The notes: generated by a model not told the origin, from the letters alone. A stretch of DNA of 64,000 nt from Peribacillus simplex NBRC 15720 = DSM 1321 (GCF_002243645.1 NZ_CP017704.1:1-64000); one strand, 5' to 3'. Shown: positions 36,725 through 44,805, counted from the first letter of the stretch. Translations and numbers: made by a program.

Positions 36725-37006
36725 TGTTTATTCTCAGAGAATTTATCATCGGCATTTACCTAAAGGGATTTTTATTTTCCCATGGGATGGCACTACACTA
36801 CCATTAGGCAACTGATTTTCGAGTAATACATTTCCCTACTTGTTATAATCACAAACATTAAATTAAATTATCACAAATTAAAAATATGACCAATGGTCAT
36901 TTAATCCCATATTTAGGGTCTAATATATTGTTATTCTATTATTTAGATAATTTTTCAGCACATCCAAAATCTAAAACGAGTATTGTCTAATAGGCTTCCC
37001 CAAAAA

Positions 37007-37120
37007 GGTTGCTTCAGCAACCTCCCTTATCGAAGTAAAGCACCCTTTTGCATAAACAAATCTGCCCCGATAGTTGCATAAAGAAAAAGCTGCCTTAAAG
37101 ACGCTCCGATCTTCAGCTAA
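37007..37120 (-). repeat. Cassette-type repeat (two units), interrupted by element B2
   Basis: AGGTTGCTTCAGCAACCTC hairpin unit ending AAGCACCCTTTTGCATAAAC, then CTGCCCCGATAGTTGCATAA to CTTCAGCT-AA where the IS starts. The unit resumes at 38696 as AA-CGCACCCGTTAG. Confidence 0.85.
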
Positions 37121-37251
37121 ACCAGCTAATAGGATGTCAATATCTTTCTCTAAAATTTTCATTTCCCTTATGATATACTATTTTTGTTCATGACAAATAA
37201 CCCTCCAAAACCCTTTTGGAAGGATTTTTCTCTGTTTCATAAAACCGTTAA

Positions 37252-38454
37252 TTAGGCTAAATCTAGGAACGTTTCTTTTCTCTTTAATAAAGCATAAATC
37301 CAATGAAGCAACTTATTCATACAAGCAACGATTGACACTTTGGCAGGTTTTCCTTCTGATTTTTTCTTATCATAGAATGCTTTAAGCTTTTTGTTCCTTG
37401 AACTTCTTATGCCGCATAGTACGGCAAGATACAGAGAATGAAGTAGTCTGCTCGAACCCCTTTTGGTAATACGATTAATGGTTGCCGTAAACTTACCCGA
37501 TGAGTGAACACTTGGATCCACTCCAGCGAAGGCAACCAGTTTTTTCGGATGATTAAACCGATCGATTTCACCGATTTCAGAGATAATCGTGGCTGCGATT
37601 TTTTCTCCGATACCCGGAATCGATTGGATGATCTTATATTCTTCCAGTTCATTTGCCAGGGCCACTATACGATCTTCCAAATCGGAAAGGTGTCCCTGGT
37701 AATGAAAAAGCAACTCAATATACATACGAAGATTGATTACGTGACTTTCATACACGCTTTTTTGAAATGGATTTCTAGATGCGGAATCCATTATTTTTTT
37801 TGCTTTTTCCCATGCCCATTCACCCGATCGGCTAGAACAGAACTCTATAACATTCTCTGCTAGTCTACTTTCTCCGGCCGTTAATACCACCTCTGAAGTA
37901 GGATATTCCTTTAACATCAATAAAGAAACCTTCGAATATAGATCCCCAAAAACCTTCCGGTATTCAGGAAATAATTGATCTAAAATGGTGTGAAACTGAA
38001 GTTTAGCTTCCACATACATATTCGTTACGATTTCCTGTTGTCTGGACAAATTCCGAAGGTCTAATAGCTGAATTCCTCTAATTTTATGAGGTTCTAAATC
38101 CTCTTTGTAATACAGCACACACAACTGGTACGCATCGATAGCGTCTGTTTTCACCTTCCGTAAACTGGACTTCTTTGCCTGATAAGAAATAATCGGATTT
38201 AGTAAGATATATAGAATCCCTTGTTCCTCCAGGTATTGAATAACGGGAGAATGGTAATGCCCTGTAGATTCTAAAATGACCATAGGCATCTGCCCTGTCA
38301 CCTCTTCAATTTCTTTTAGAAATTCTAAAAAATGCTCTAACTCCTCTTTGATATGCTTCATTGAAAAGCTCTTCCCATACGGTTTAGATTGATCTAAGAA
38401 TGCCTGAACTTGACTCTCTCCTTTTGCCACATCCAGACCAACAACTGGATTCAT
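37252..38454 (-). CDS. IS110-family DEDD transposase (element B, copy 2, intact)
   Basis: 400 aa: PVVGLDVAKGESQVQAFLDQ, VILESTGHYHSPVIQYLEE, RKVKTDAIDAYQLCVLYY, SIPGIGEKIAATIISEIGEI, AFAGVDPSVHSSGKFTATIN (Ser candidate in HSSGKF), ITKRGSSRLLHSLYLAVL. Clearly homologous to 21408-22643 but diverged, and closer to the broken copy at 55484-56655. The ATG 38454 is preceded by GAGGAAAAAA. Confidence 0.92.
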   Translation of the reverse strand: MNPVVGLDVAKGESQVQAFLDQSKPYGKSFSMKHIKEELEHFLEFLKEIEEVTGQMPMVILESTGHYHSPVIQYLEEQGILYILLNPIISYQAKKSSLRKVKTDAIDAYQLCVLYYKEDLEPHKIRGIQLLDLRNLSRQQEIVTNMYVEAKLQFHTILDQLFPEYRKVFGDLYSKVSLLMLKEYPTSEVVLTAGESRLAENVIEFCSSRSGEWAWEKAKKIMDSASRNPFQKSVYESHVINLRMYIELLFHYQGHLSDLEDRIVALANELEEYKIIQSIPGIGEKIAATIISEIGEIDRFNHPKKLVAFAGVDPSVHSSGKFTATINRITKRGSSRLLHSLYLAVLCGIRSSRNKKLKAFYDKKKSEGKPAKVSIVACMNKLLHWIYALLKRKETFLDLA

Positions 38455-38695
38455 CGTTTTTTCCTCATCTACTTACTAACCAGTACCCCTAGTCCTCCAT
38501 GTAGTGTCATAGCTTCGCTTGTTATACGAGATCTACGTCCCAACCAGCCTCAAACATGTTTCTACAAGTAGGGGGCGAACAGTTTAGTTCACGGGATCAA
38601 GTCCCACGCACCCGTACGTTCTACCCTGGCTACTGATATAATAGATTCTATTAAAAAAAGGTCAACCAGTAAAAACTGGCTAACCTTATAATACG
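38455..38695 (-). ncRNA. Candidate bridge RNA region of element B, copy 2
   Basis: On the minus strand the leader holds ACGGGTGCGT (complement of 38606-38615), identical over ten bases to the target left of and including the core, then a GGGA...TCCC hairpin, then AACTAAAC (complement of 38582-38589), complementary to TTAGTT right of the core with one mismatch at this site (TTAGCT). A subterminal hairpin GGTTAGCCAGT/ACTGGTTGACC differs from B1 with pairing kept. Confidence 0.62.
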
Positions 38696-38710
38696 AACGC
38701 ACCCGTTAGC
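38696..38710 (-). repeat. Cassette-type repeat, distal end after element B2
   Basis: AA-CGCACCCGTTAG completes the unit 37007-37120. 38711-38889 has no gene I can support. Confidence 0.8.
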
Positions 38711-38889
38711 CATCCATGAATCGCAAAGAATGAAAATGGTTAGGAAGTGTCAATACTGATACTGACCTTAATCCAGTCAACCCTAATCCATAGACTAATT
38801 AATTAACGCTCTCCTCTTTTTTTAAACGATTGAGCAGGGTCTTCTTAAGTATTGTCATTTTTCCATTTTTAAAGAAACTTATTTTCATG

Positions 38890-38946
38890 GTAGTTCTATA
38901 AGAAAAGCGATTCTTATTAAAGAATCGCGCCCTTTAATTGAATAAG
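38890..38946 (-). repeat. Cassette-type repeat, GCGATTCTT hairpin variant
   Basis: TAGTTCTATAAGAAAA, GCGATTCTT/AAGAATCGC hairpin, GCCCTTTAATTGAATAAG. Nearly identical to the unit at 18413-18463, 20 kb away. Confidence 0.85.
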
Positions 38947-39009
38947 AAGGGACTATATTTTATTGAAATTATCGTCAACAAACCTCTTCATTTTATCTGT
39001 ACAAGAACG

Positions 39010-39564
39010 CTAAGTTTCCAGGTTAGTAATTTTGCCGAAAAGTAATGCATCATAATACTTATCCTCTATAAAATAGTGGTCTTTTAATCGTCCTTCTAAC
39101 TCATACCTGTTCTTTTCAAGTATCCGTGCAGAGCCAATATTTGCATGCACTACCATAGCATGGAGCTTATGAAGATTAAGTGATTTAAATGCAAAATCAC
39201 TTATCAATGCAACAATCTCTGTTCCATACCCCTTATCCCAATGATGTTTATGCAACACATAACCAATTTCAGCTTGGTTTGCTTCTTGGTCAAAATTGAA
39301 AATTATGGCTGTTCCTATAATTGCTTGAGTTAATTTTTCAACAATGGAGGAATATAAATGAGTTCCTGCCGACTCACGTTTTAACATTATTTCAATGAAC
39401 TGACGAGTTTCCTCCAAAGTACTCATCAAATTCCAGCCAATAAATCGTGAAACCTCTTGATCTGACGCATAATGATGTATCTCTTGAACATCCTCTATCC
39501 TTAGTGCTTTGAAGTAGATTTTTTCACCCTCTAATGAATGAAATAAAACAGCCTGCTTCTCCAT
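39010..39564 (-). CDS. GNAT-family N-acetyltransferase (RimJ/RimL-like), array gene
   Basis: 184-aa acetyl-CoA-dependent acyltransferase. The RimJ/RimL order is visible: GEKIYFKALRIEDVQEIHHY, IGTAIIFNFDQEANQAEIGY, VLHKHHWDKGYGTEIVALIS with a Q/RxxGxG/A-like acetyl-CoA loop (DKGYGTEI), FAFKSLNLHKLHAMVVHANI, SARILEKNRYELEGRLKDHY. The substrate is unknown. ATG 39564 has AGAGGAGG upstream. It lies between repeats 38890-38946 and 39823-39906. The gap 39565-39822 has no gene. Confidence 0.87.
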   Translation of the reverse strand: MEKQAVLFHSLEGEKIYFKALRIEDVQEIHHYASDQEVSRFIGWNLMSTLEETRQFIEIMLKRESAGTHLYSSIVEKLTQAIIGTAIIFNFDQEANQAEIGYVLHKHHWDKGYGTEIVALISDFAFKSLNLHKLHAMVVHANIGSARILEKNRYELEGRLKDHYFIEDKYYDALLFGKITNLET

Positions 39565-39822
39565 TTTAACCTCCTCTAACTACGCTTTGTTAATGAACCT
39601 CCGATGGTAGCGAAAATGTCCCCAATTAAGGTTAAATATCATCGCACTCATCTTAGTATATCCTTTCAAATAATTTTCCATATATATGTTTCAACTGTTT
39701 CCTCGGCAATCTGTCCCTTTAATGGAATAACATGACTGACGTTTTTAAACAACTTTATTATGTTTTAAACGACTTTATTGTAAATTAAACAACTTTAATG
39801 TCACTTAACAGTATTCCTTATG

Positions 39823-39906
39823 GAACTATCCTGCCCCTTTAGTTGCATAAGAAAAAGCTGCCTTAAAGAGCTCCGATCTTCAGCTAACGCACCCTATAGT
39901 TTAAGT
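39823..39906 (-). repeat. Cassette-type repeat
   Basis: GAACTATCCTGCCCCTTTAG, TTGCATAAGAAAAAGC, TGCCTTAAAGAGC, CTTCAGCTAACGCACCCTAT-AGTTTAAGT. Near consensus. Confidence 0.9.
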
Positions 39907-39938
39907 ACATTTCTTCACAAACTTATATTAGTTCGCAA

Positions 39939-40484
39939 CTAAGATTTAAGAACATAATTAATAAATTCTGTTTTTGCTTTAGTGTACGCTTCACGATCAT
40001 TGCTATATTTTTTTGCTAAATTCCTTTTAAGAATAGCGTATTCATCAATAAACTGCTGATTAGTCCGTAATAAATCACGAAAAAGTAGCTGATTATCCCA
40101 CCGTTCTTCTCCCTCAAGTAAAATATGTAAATGTACTACTCGTTTGTCGTTAATTACTTTCACAAAAAATCTTTGCCAAGGTCGATTGTCTATGGTAGGT
40201 GGTACATAATTCCAGTCGTGATTAGCTAACAATGAAGATATTTCTTTTATTTTTTGAAATGAATCAATTTTAGCCATTAAATCAATGATTGGTTTAGCTG
40301 GTAAATTTGGAATAGATGTACTTCCATAATGTTGAATTTCCGTTATGCCGAAAGTTGAAAGAAGATTAAGAAGAAGTGCTTTTTCCTGATTACCTTTTTC
40401 TACCCACTTGGGATTTGGTTCGACAATGTCTATTGTCTCATTAGCCCAAACGGGCCATGTGCTTTCATCATGAATATCTTTCAT
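39939..40484 (-). CDS. GrpB/UPF0157-family protein (nucleotidyltransferase fold), array gene
   Basis: 181 aa of the GrpB family, related to minimal nucleotidyltransferases: IVEPNPKWVEKGNQEKALL, EIQHYGSTSIPNLPAKPIID (conserved HxGSTSVPGLxAKPxID motif), VVHLHILLEGEERWDNQLLF (VHLH-x-n-W motif), FRDLLRTN, YTKAKTEFINYVLK. Biological role not known. I start at ATG 40484 (MKDIHDEST) because AGGGAGAG lies just upstream; the frame also opens at a TTG, 40499. Follows the cassette pattern. Confidence 0.87.
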   Translation of the reverse strand: MKDIHDESTWPVWANETIDIVEPNPKWVEKGNQEKALLLNLLSTFGITEIQHYGSTSIPNLPAKPIIDLMAKIDSFQKIKEISSLLANHDWNYVPPTIDNRPWQRFFVKVINDKRVVHLHILLEGEERWDNQLLFRDLLRTNQQFIDEYAILKRNLAKKYSNDREAYTKAKTEFINYVLKS

Positions 40485-40549
40485 TTTACTCTCCCTCAAG
40501 ATTTTAATTTTTTCAGTTTCAGAAAAATCTTTGTACCTGCATTCTTTTA

Positions 40550-40628
40550 CAAACCTGCCTCGATAAAAGAAAAAGCTTCCTTAAAGACAGCTCCGATCTT
40601 CAGCTAAAGCACCTGTTAGTTCAAGTAG
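40550..40628 (-). repeat. Cassette-type repeat
   Basis: CAAACCTGCCTCGAT, AAAAGAAAAAGC, TTCCTTAAAGACAGC, CTTCAGCTAAAGCACCTGTT-AGTTCAAGTAG. The first core is shortened. Confidence 0.87.
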
Positions 40629-40646
40629 GCACTAGTGCAACTTTAT

Positions 40647-41141
40647 TTATTTATCTACTCCTGCATCTATTTTCCAGCTATTTTGCAACTTCCGGATATA
40701 AATGATCTGACCAATGTGATATGCGTTATGAGTTGACACATTTCCGAGTACTGCCCACCATTTCACGTGTCCAGGATAACCATTAACTTCTCTCTCAACT
40801 TTTTCTTCAGATAATAACTCTTGCCAACGTAAAAGTACCTCTAATAGTTGTTTTTTTAAGTCAGCAAAAGTATGATTTTCAGGAATAATAAAGCTGTTAT
40901 TATTATTTCCTATTGAAGGCACAGCATCAACGTGAGATTTTTGGTACCTTGTTTGCCATGTTTGATTCCAATATAGTAGATGCTGCACAATTTCAGCAAT
41001 ACTATTACTTTCTTCGTTTGGCTTCCAAAATGCATGTTCCTCAGACAATCTTTCTACTGAATCTGAAAATGGTAGGTACCAACTTGGGTCATTAGCATTT
41101 GCCAACAACTGATCCGATAAAACATCTTTTGCATGAACCAT
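40647..41141 (-). CDS. DinB-family protein, array gene
   Basis: 164-aa DinB/YfiT-type four-helix bundle: ERLSEEHAFWKPNEESNSIA, EIVQHLLYWNQTWQTRYQKS with the first His ligand, GHVKWWAVLGNVSTHNAYHI and GQIIYIRK with the C-terminal HxxxH. Likely metal-dependent thiol transferase fold; substrate unknown. ATG 41141 (MVHAKDVLSDQ) has TTAGGAG eight bases upstream. Third DinB-type gene of the window, with little sequence identity to the other two, all next to the repeat. Confidence 0.83.
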   Translation of the reverse strand: MVHAKDVLSDQLLANANDPSWYLPFSDSVERLSEEHAFWKPNEESNSIAEIVQHLLYWNQTWQTRYQKSHVDAVPSIGNNNNSFIIPENHTFADLKKQLLEVLLRWQELLSEEKVEREVNGYPGHVKWWAVLGNVSTHNAYHIGQIIYIRKLQNSWKIDAGVDK

Positions 41142-41241
41142 AACAAACACTCCTAATTTTTATATACTGTTTTTTCTAAATCTTTAAACAATGTCATCTT
41201 AATTATATTCTACATAGTATATTGATTGTCCTGTTCTTATT

Positions 41242-41320
41242 AAGCTAACCTGCCCCTTTAGTTCCATAAGACAAAGATGTGCCAAAGCAACTCCTTTATT
41301 GCTCCTGTTAGGTTAAGAAC
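41242..41320 (-). repeat. Cassette-type repeat
   Basis: AAGCTAACCTGCCCCTTTAG, TTCCATAAGACAAAG, then CAAAGCAACTCCTTTATTGCTCCTGTTAGG. Diverged centre; its last core abuts the stop codon of the 45-aa gene. Confidence 0.8.
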
Positions 41321-41457
41321 TACGCTTTTTTATTTTTAATCTCTTCCAACAGAGAGATAACCTTTTCATTCTGTTTAATTATTGTTTGATTTTGATTTCT
41401 CATTTTTGTGAAGTCAAATAAAAATATTAATAAGATTGCTAATATAAGGAAAGCCAT
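41320..41457 (-). CDS. Small membrane-anchored protein (45 aa)
   Basis: ATG 41457 (AGAGGTG six bases upstream) reads MAFLILAILLIFLFDFTKM, one hydrophobic helix, then RNQNQTIIKQNEKVISLLEE and IKNKKA, a short coiled-coil-like tail. It resembles the many tiny single-span Bacillus proteins with a predicted coiled coil; no function known. Its stop touches a repeat unit. Confidence 0.6.
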   Translation of the reverse strand: MAFLILAILLIFLFDFTKMRNQNQTIIKQNEKVISLLEEIKNKKA

Positions 41458-41505
41458 AATTCACCTCTACACTCTACTTTTCTCTAAATTATACCAGTTC
41501 TTATG

Positions 41506-41590
41506 CAACTATCCTGCCCCGTTAGTTCCATAAGAAAAAGGTTGCCGCAGCAACCTCTCTTATTGAAGTAGAACCCGTTAGCTTAATAAA
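41506..41590 (-). repeat. Cassette-type repeat, GGTTGC hairpin variant
   Basis: CAACTATCCTGCCCCGTTAG, TTCCATAAGAAAAA, hairpin GGTTGCCGCAGCAACC, CTTATTGAAGTAGAACCCGT-TAGC. Same hairpin type as 37007-37025. Overlaps the stop codon of the next gene. Confidence 0.88.
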
Positions 41591-42122
41591 GGTAGCCTAA
41601 AAAATCTAGATCTCCTTCGCACCAATTATACTTACCAACTTCTTTAATCAATAATCCCTCAATTACTTCATAACCTATTCCCCTTGTAATTTGACTTTCA
41701 TGGTCAATTTTTAACCATTTACATTTGTTCGTAACTGACCTGTATCCATTTTTCAAATACAACGTTTCGTTGTCAGCAAATAACAATAAAAAATCAATAT
41801 TTCTATTGCAACAAAACTGTTCAATTTCTAAAAGTAACATCGAACCTATCCCTTGCGAGCGAGTGTTTTGGGTGACACATAAATCAATTAGACCAAGAAC
41901 TCTTACAGGATTTCCGTTAAGATTCATCACTCTGTAATCTATTCCTACCTGTCCTACAAGTTGATTTTTTTCGTTAAAAGCTACAAACCTAAAATGGGGT
42001 AATTGTTTAAAATAAATTCTGTTTTTTGGATAGTCTTCTTGAAAACATTGGCTTAACAATTCTTGTATCTTTGAGGTTAAATCATTACCCATCTCATAAT
42101 CAAATACCATATCTATCTTCAT
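41583..42122 (-). CDS. GNAT-family N-acetyltransferase, array gene
   Basis: 179-aa acetyltransferase reminiscent of aminoglycoside 2'-N-acetyltransferases: ELLSQCFQEDYPKNRIYFKQ, QLVGQVGIDYRVMNLNGNPV, RVLGLIDLCVTQNTRSQGIG with SQGIGSMLLLEI as the acetyl-CoA loop, LLLFADNETLYLKNGYRSV. Substrate inferred only loosely. I use ATG 42122 (MKIDMVFDYEMG) because GGAGAAG lies five bases upstream; 42146 is an alternative. Its last codons are in the repeat unit 41506-41590. Confidence 0.82.
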   Translation of the reverse strand: MKIDMVFDYEMGNDLTSKIQELLSQCFQEDYPKNRIYFKQLPHFRFVAFNEKNQLVGQVGIDYRVMNLNGNPVRVLGLIDLCVTQNTRSQGIGSMLLLEIEQFCCNRNIDFLLLFADNETLYLKNGYRSVTNKCKWLKIDHESQITRGIGYEVIEGLLIKEVGKYNWCEGDLDFLGYLY

Positions 42123-42162
42123 ATTATCTTCTCCAATTATCATCATTAGAGTACCCCTGTCT

Positions 42163-42195
42163 TCTTCAGCTAACGCACCCGTTAGTTCTATAAGA
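42163..42195 (-). repeat. Cassette-type repeat, half unit
   Basis: TCTTCAGCTAACGCACCCGT-TAGTTCTATAAG: only the gene-proximal core and flank are present. Confidence 0.8.
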
Positions 42196-42227
42196 AGAGT
42201 TGACCAATACTTCGTAATAGATTCTGT

Positions 42228-42635
42228 TTAAGGTTTGCTATTAGTTTTTTTCAAAAAAAACAATATATGAAAATAGGTATGTACTGCTATTCCTACCATT
42301 AAATAAGCCCAAAAATTATCAGAGTCTAATATGTAGGCAAGAGTTATTGCAGAAATAGTATACAAAGAAAATTGTAAAAGATATACTTTTAAGTCTGTAT
42401 GTAAACCCACAAAATACGTTATGGTATCAATAATTAGAGTTACAGGAATACCAATAATGCAATATATTGCTAATTCATATAATGTGCCAACAATTATTCC
42501 ATTTAAAAAAGGAGAATATTCGTCTTTTGGAAGATCTTCATTTAAAGATATTAAACTATCAATTGAAGCACTAAGAAACGATGACAATGGAGCTGCAAGA
42601 AGTATAGAAATAGGGATCAGATATAATTTTTTCAT
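42228..42635 (-). CDS. Predicted membrane protein, array gene
   Basis: 135 aa with four hydrophobic segments: LYLIPISILLAAPLSSFL, LYELAIYCIIGIPVTLII, VYLLQFSLYTISAITLAYIL, WAYLMVGIAVHTYFHILFFL. No family recognised. I choose ATG 42635 (MKKLYLIPISILL) with AGGTGG just upstream over the ATG at 42665. Between a half repeat unit and the unit hosting element C. Confidence 0.65.
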   Translation of the reverse strand: MKKLYLIPISILLAAPLSSFLSASIDSLISLNEDLPKDEYSPFLNGIIVGTLYELAIYCIIGIPVTLIIDTITYFVGLHTDLKVYLLQFSLYTISAITLAYILDSDNFWAYLMVGIAVHTYFHILFFLKKTNSKP

Positions 42636-42727
42636 AAACACCACCTCAGCATTAAATATTACCATTTCATAAAGAGTGGTAGGAAATTGTATTGCAATTA
42701 ATTCACAGTACGAATAAATTACGCTTC

Positions 42728-42739
42728 TTGAACTAAACT
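42728..42739 (-). repeat. Cassette-type repeat, left end before element C
   Basis: TTGAACTAAA-CT; the element starts after CT. The right part continues at 44497. Confidence 0.7.
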
Positions 42740-43110
42740 CCCTCTATAAACATTGATGTATCAACGGTTTGCACCACTCGGTGTATTAGGGGAATTATTT
42801 TTTTATTCTACTTTTAAACAGAGTATTGAAATTCTGGTTTTTATTACTAAATTGAGCGTACGCTTCGCTAAAACTAATGGAAATCATTAGCTATTTTCTC
42901 CACTATGTGATGCACAATAGATCTCTGCGAAACTTATGATGACGTACCCTCCCATGTCTCTTAGCGTCATTTGCGCTTACATTCCTTCGTTCGGTCTATT
43001 CATAAGGCAGAGGCCTGCTAAGCTGCCCCGGGGACTCTTGGTCTTAGTTTAGTAATGTTGCTGGCTTCTCCGTGTCATCCTTCTTGTTATAAATCGATAG
43101 TTAGAAATGC
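42740..43110 (-). ncRNA. Candidate bridge/seek RNA region of element C
   Basis: Downstream non-coding end. On the minus strand ACTAAACT precedes a hairpin and GGGGCAG (complement of 43023-43029). ACTAAACT is identical to the actual left flank plus core at this insertion (GAACTAAA-CT), which differs from the usual AACTAAC-CT; GGGGCAG is complementary to CTGCCCC on the right. Confidence 0.6.
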
Positions 43111-44433
43111 TTACACTGCCTCTGAGAGGCAGTAGAGATCCTTCATCATATTCTGCTCATTAAAATGGACTTTCTTTTTACAAATACCATGCAATACTTT
43201 CAACAATTTACCACAGAGTACCACCATCGATTGCTTTCCGCGTAAGGGATTTTGCTGGCGTGTTGTGTAATATTCATGAAGCTGTTTAAACCCCTCGTTG
43301 TGACGAATGAGAGGTACTATTACTTTGAAAAGAATATATCTAAGTCGCTTTCTTCCTCGTTTGGAGATATGTTTTTGTCCCTTATGTTGACCAGATGAGT
43401 TTTCACGTAATGTTAATCCCGCTAGTTTAATCAATTGGCGTGGATTTTCATAAAGTGAAAAGCTTCCGACTTCTGAAAGCAAATCAACAATGGTTGCATC
43501 TCCTAATCCAGGAACTGAAGCCAGCAGCTCATATTCCATAGTTGATTGGGCCATTTCGGATAATTGACTATTCACAGATTCAATTTCGTTTTCTAGTAAG
43601 CGATACTGACGCAGGAGCGTGGCAATTTCATGTCGGGCCATCTGTGTCCCTTCTGTCAGTCCAATTGAGTTCGTCGCTGCTTCAATGAGTAGCTTTGCTT
43701 TTGGTAGCTGTGGGGCTCTCATTCCCTTTACCTTACGGTAAAGAAAGACAAGCTCCTCAGCACTTTTTCCATCGATATCCTGTGGCAACGGAGTCATTTC
43801 CAATGTAGCTAGAGCCATCTTTCCGAAAGCCGGAAAGACTTGAGTAAACTCGGGAAAATAACGATCAAGCCAACGAATGATTCGGTTTTTAATACTCGCT
43901 AAATCTTCCGTTAACTTTGAACGAAGAGTAGATCCGATACGAAGTTCTGCTTCTACTTCTTTTAATAAACGTGGATAGCTAAAACGCCCATCTTTCAATA
44001 AACGAGCGATGACTAATGCATCTTTTTTATCGTTCTTTGTCGGTAAATTATCGTCCAGTTCCTTCGATCGTTTGACATGCATTGGATTCACCATGACTAG
44101 TGGTATGCCGTAATGATCTAAGAAATTAGCTAAGTTCATCCAGTAGTGGCCTGTTGGCTCAATTCCAACAATTACTTCTGTTTTCTTAGCTTCCTTCATC
44201 GTTTGACGAATCTTTTCATACAGGTGTTCAAAGCCCTCTTTTGATTGATGTACTGCGAAGGCTTTTTCTATCACGCGCCCTCGTTCATCAACAAAACAAG
44301 CGTAATGAACACGCTTGGCAATATCCATACCAACAACGAGTGTATTTTCAGTAACTTGATTAATTTTTTCATTCCATTTAAACTGCATAGAGAAGTCCTC
44401 CTTGTTTGATGCTGAGTCAATGGTCGTTGACAC
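43111..44433 (-). CDS. IS110-family DEDD transposase (element C)
   Basis: 440 aa, slightly longer N-terminus than A. DEDD domain: LVVGMDIAKRVHYACFVDER, EVIVGIEPTGHYWMNLANFL, LPTKNDKKDALVIARLLKDG. C-terminal domain: ASVPGLGDATIVDLLSEVGS, KLAGLTLRENSSGQHKGQKH (catalytic Ser candidate in ENSSGQ), ISKRGRKRLRYILFKVIVPL. Intact. A later ATG at 44388 (MQFKWNEKINQVTENTL), with GGAGGACTT just upstream on that strand, is a possible true start. Confidence 0.92.
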   Translation of the reverse strand: MSTTIDSASNKEDFSMQFKWNEKINQVTENTLVVGMDIAKRVHYACFVDERGRVIEKAFAVHQSKEGFEHLYEKIRQTMKEAKKTEVIVGIEPTGHYWMNLANFLDHYGIPLVMVNPMHVKRSKELDDNLPTKNDKKDALVIARLLKDGRFSYPRLLKEVEAELRIGSTLRSKLTEDLASIKNRIIRWLDRYFPEFTQVFPAFGKMALATLEMTPLPQDIDGKSAEELVFLYRKVKGMRAPQLPKAKLLIEAATNSIGLTEGTQMARHEIATLLRQYRLLENEIESVNSQLSEMAQSTMEYELLASVPGLGDATIVDLLSEVGSFSLYENPRQLIKLAGLTLRENSSGQHKGQKHISKRGRKRLRYILFKVIVPLIRHNEGFKQLHEYYTTRQQNPLRGKQSMVVLCGKLLKVLHGICKKKVHFNEQNMMKDLYCLSEAV

Positions 44434-44496
44434 TCATGCATCATACAAGAGGGCTCTTTTTCTTTCAAGACTTCGAACATCCTTCTAACAGGAATG

Positions 44497-44573
44497 CTGC
44501 CCCTTTAGTTGCATAAGAAAAAGCTGCCTTAAAGACAGCTCTGATCTTCAGCTAACGCACCCTTTAGTTGAAA
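44497..44573 (-). repeat. Cassette-type repeat after element C
   Basis: CT-GCCCCTTTAGTTGCATAA, GAAAAAGCTGCCTTAAAGAC, AGCTC, CTTCAGCTAACGCACCCTTT-AGTTGAAATAG. Near consensus. Confidence 0.9.
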
Positions 44574-44658
44574 TAGATTTCACCATAAACTAAAGAGAGC
44601 TTTCCTCTTCATTTATTACAGGAATGTCCACTGAAGTAAACTAACAGCTATATAATGT

Positions 44659-44805
44659 TTATTCATTTGCAATTTTAAGTATGTGTTCTAAGTCACTATC
44701 TGTTAGAGATCTGCGTAATTTATCGTTTAACGTCACCTGAATTAAAGCGAGCAATTCTTCTCCTTCATTTGTTAGCATAACAGTGCTACTCCGTTTATCT
44801 TCTGC
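44659..44805 (-). pseudogene. MarR-family regulator, C-terminal remnant
   Basis: An open stretch without a start reads DKRSSTVMLTNEGEELLALI, QVTLNDKLRRSLTDSDLEHI and LKIANE to TAA 44659. This is the wing (DxRxxxVxLTxEG) and dimerisation helix of a MarR protein; the N-terminal two thirds are absent. It sits just beyond the last repeat unit of array 2. Confidence 0.6.

Larger units (their letters stand above)
37121..38695 (-). mobile_element. IS110-family element B, copy 2 (about 1575 bp)
   Basis: Ends ACCAGCTAATAGG and TTATAATACG, with AA (TT on the transposase strand) of the repeat on each side. In transposase sense the target is ACGGGTGCG-TT-AGCTGAAG, that is the first core of the repeat, whereas copy B1 used the other core. 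Confidence 0.9.
42740..44496 (-). mobile_element. IS110-family element C (1757 bp, IS1111-like layout)
   Basis: Starts CCCTCTATAAAC and ends CTAACAGGAATG, nearly the same ends as element A, flanked by CT on both sides in a cassette-type repeat. The transposase is clearly related to but different from A, so two distinct elements share one target rule. Confidence 0.9.
36990..44573 (-). other. Cassette-like array 2
   Basis: At least six minus-strand genes (GNAT, GrpB, DinB, 45-aa protein, GNAT, 135-aa membrane protein) separated by repeat units at 37007-37120, 38890-38946, 39823-39906, 40550-40628, 41242-41320, 41506-41590, 42163-42195 and 42728-44573. The array carries IS element B2 in its left-most and element C in its right-most unit. 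Same repeat orientation relative to the genes as in array 1; the conserved cysJI-cysL-iscA block lies between the two arrays. Confidence 0.55.

Noticed and set aside
38713-38886. 29-codon minus-strand ORF after element B2 (MKISFFKNGKMTILKKTLLN)
   Set aside because: No ribosome site and low-complexity Lys-rich content.
26891-44573. Repeats considered as CRISPR
   Set aside because: Units are ~90 bp with whole genes between them, spacing is irregular and no cas genes are present.
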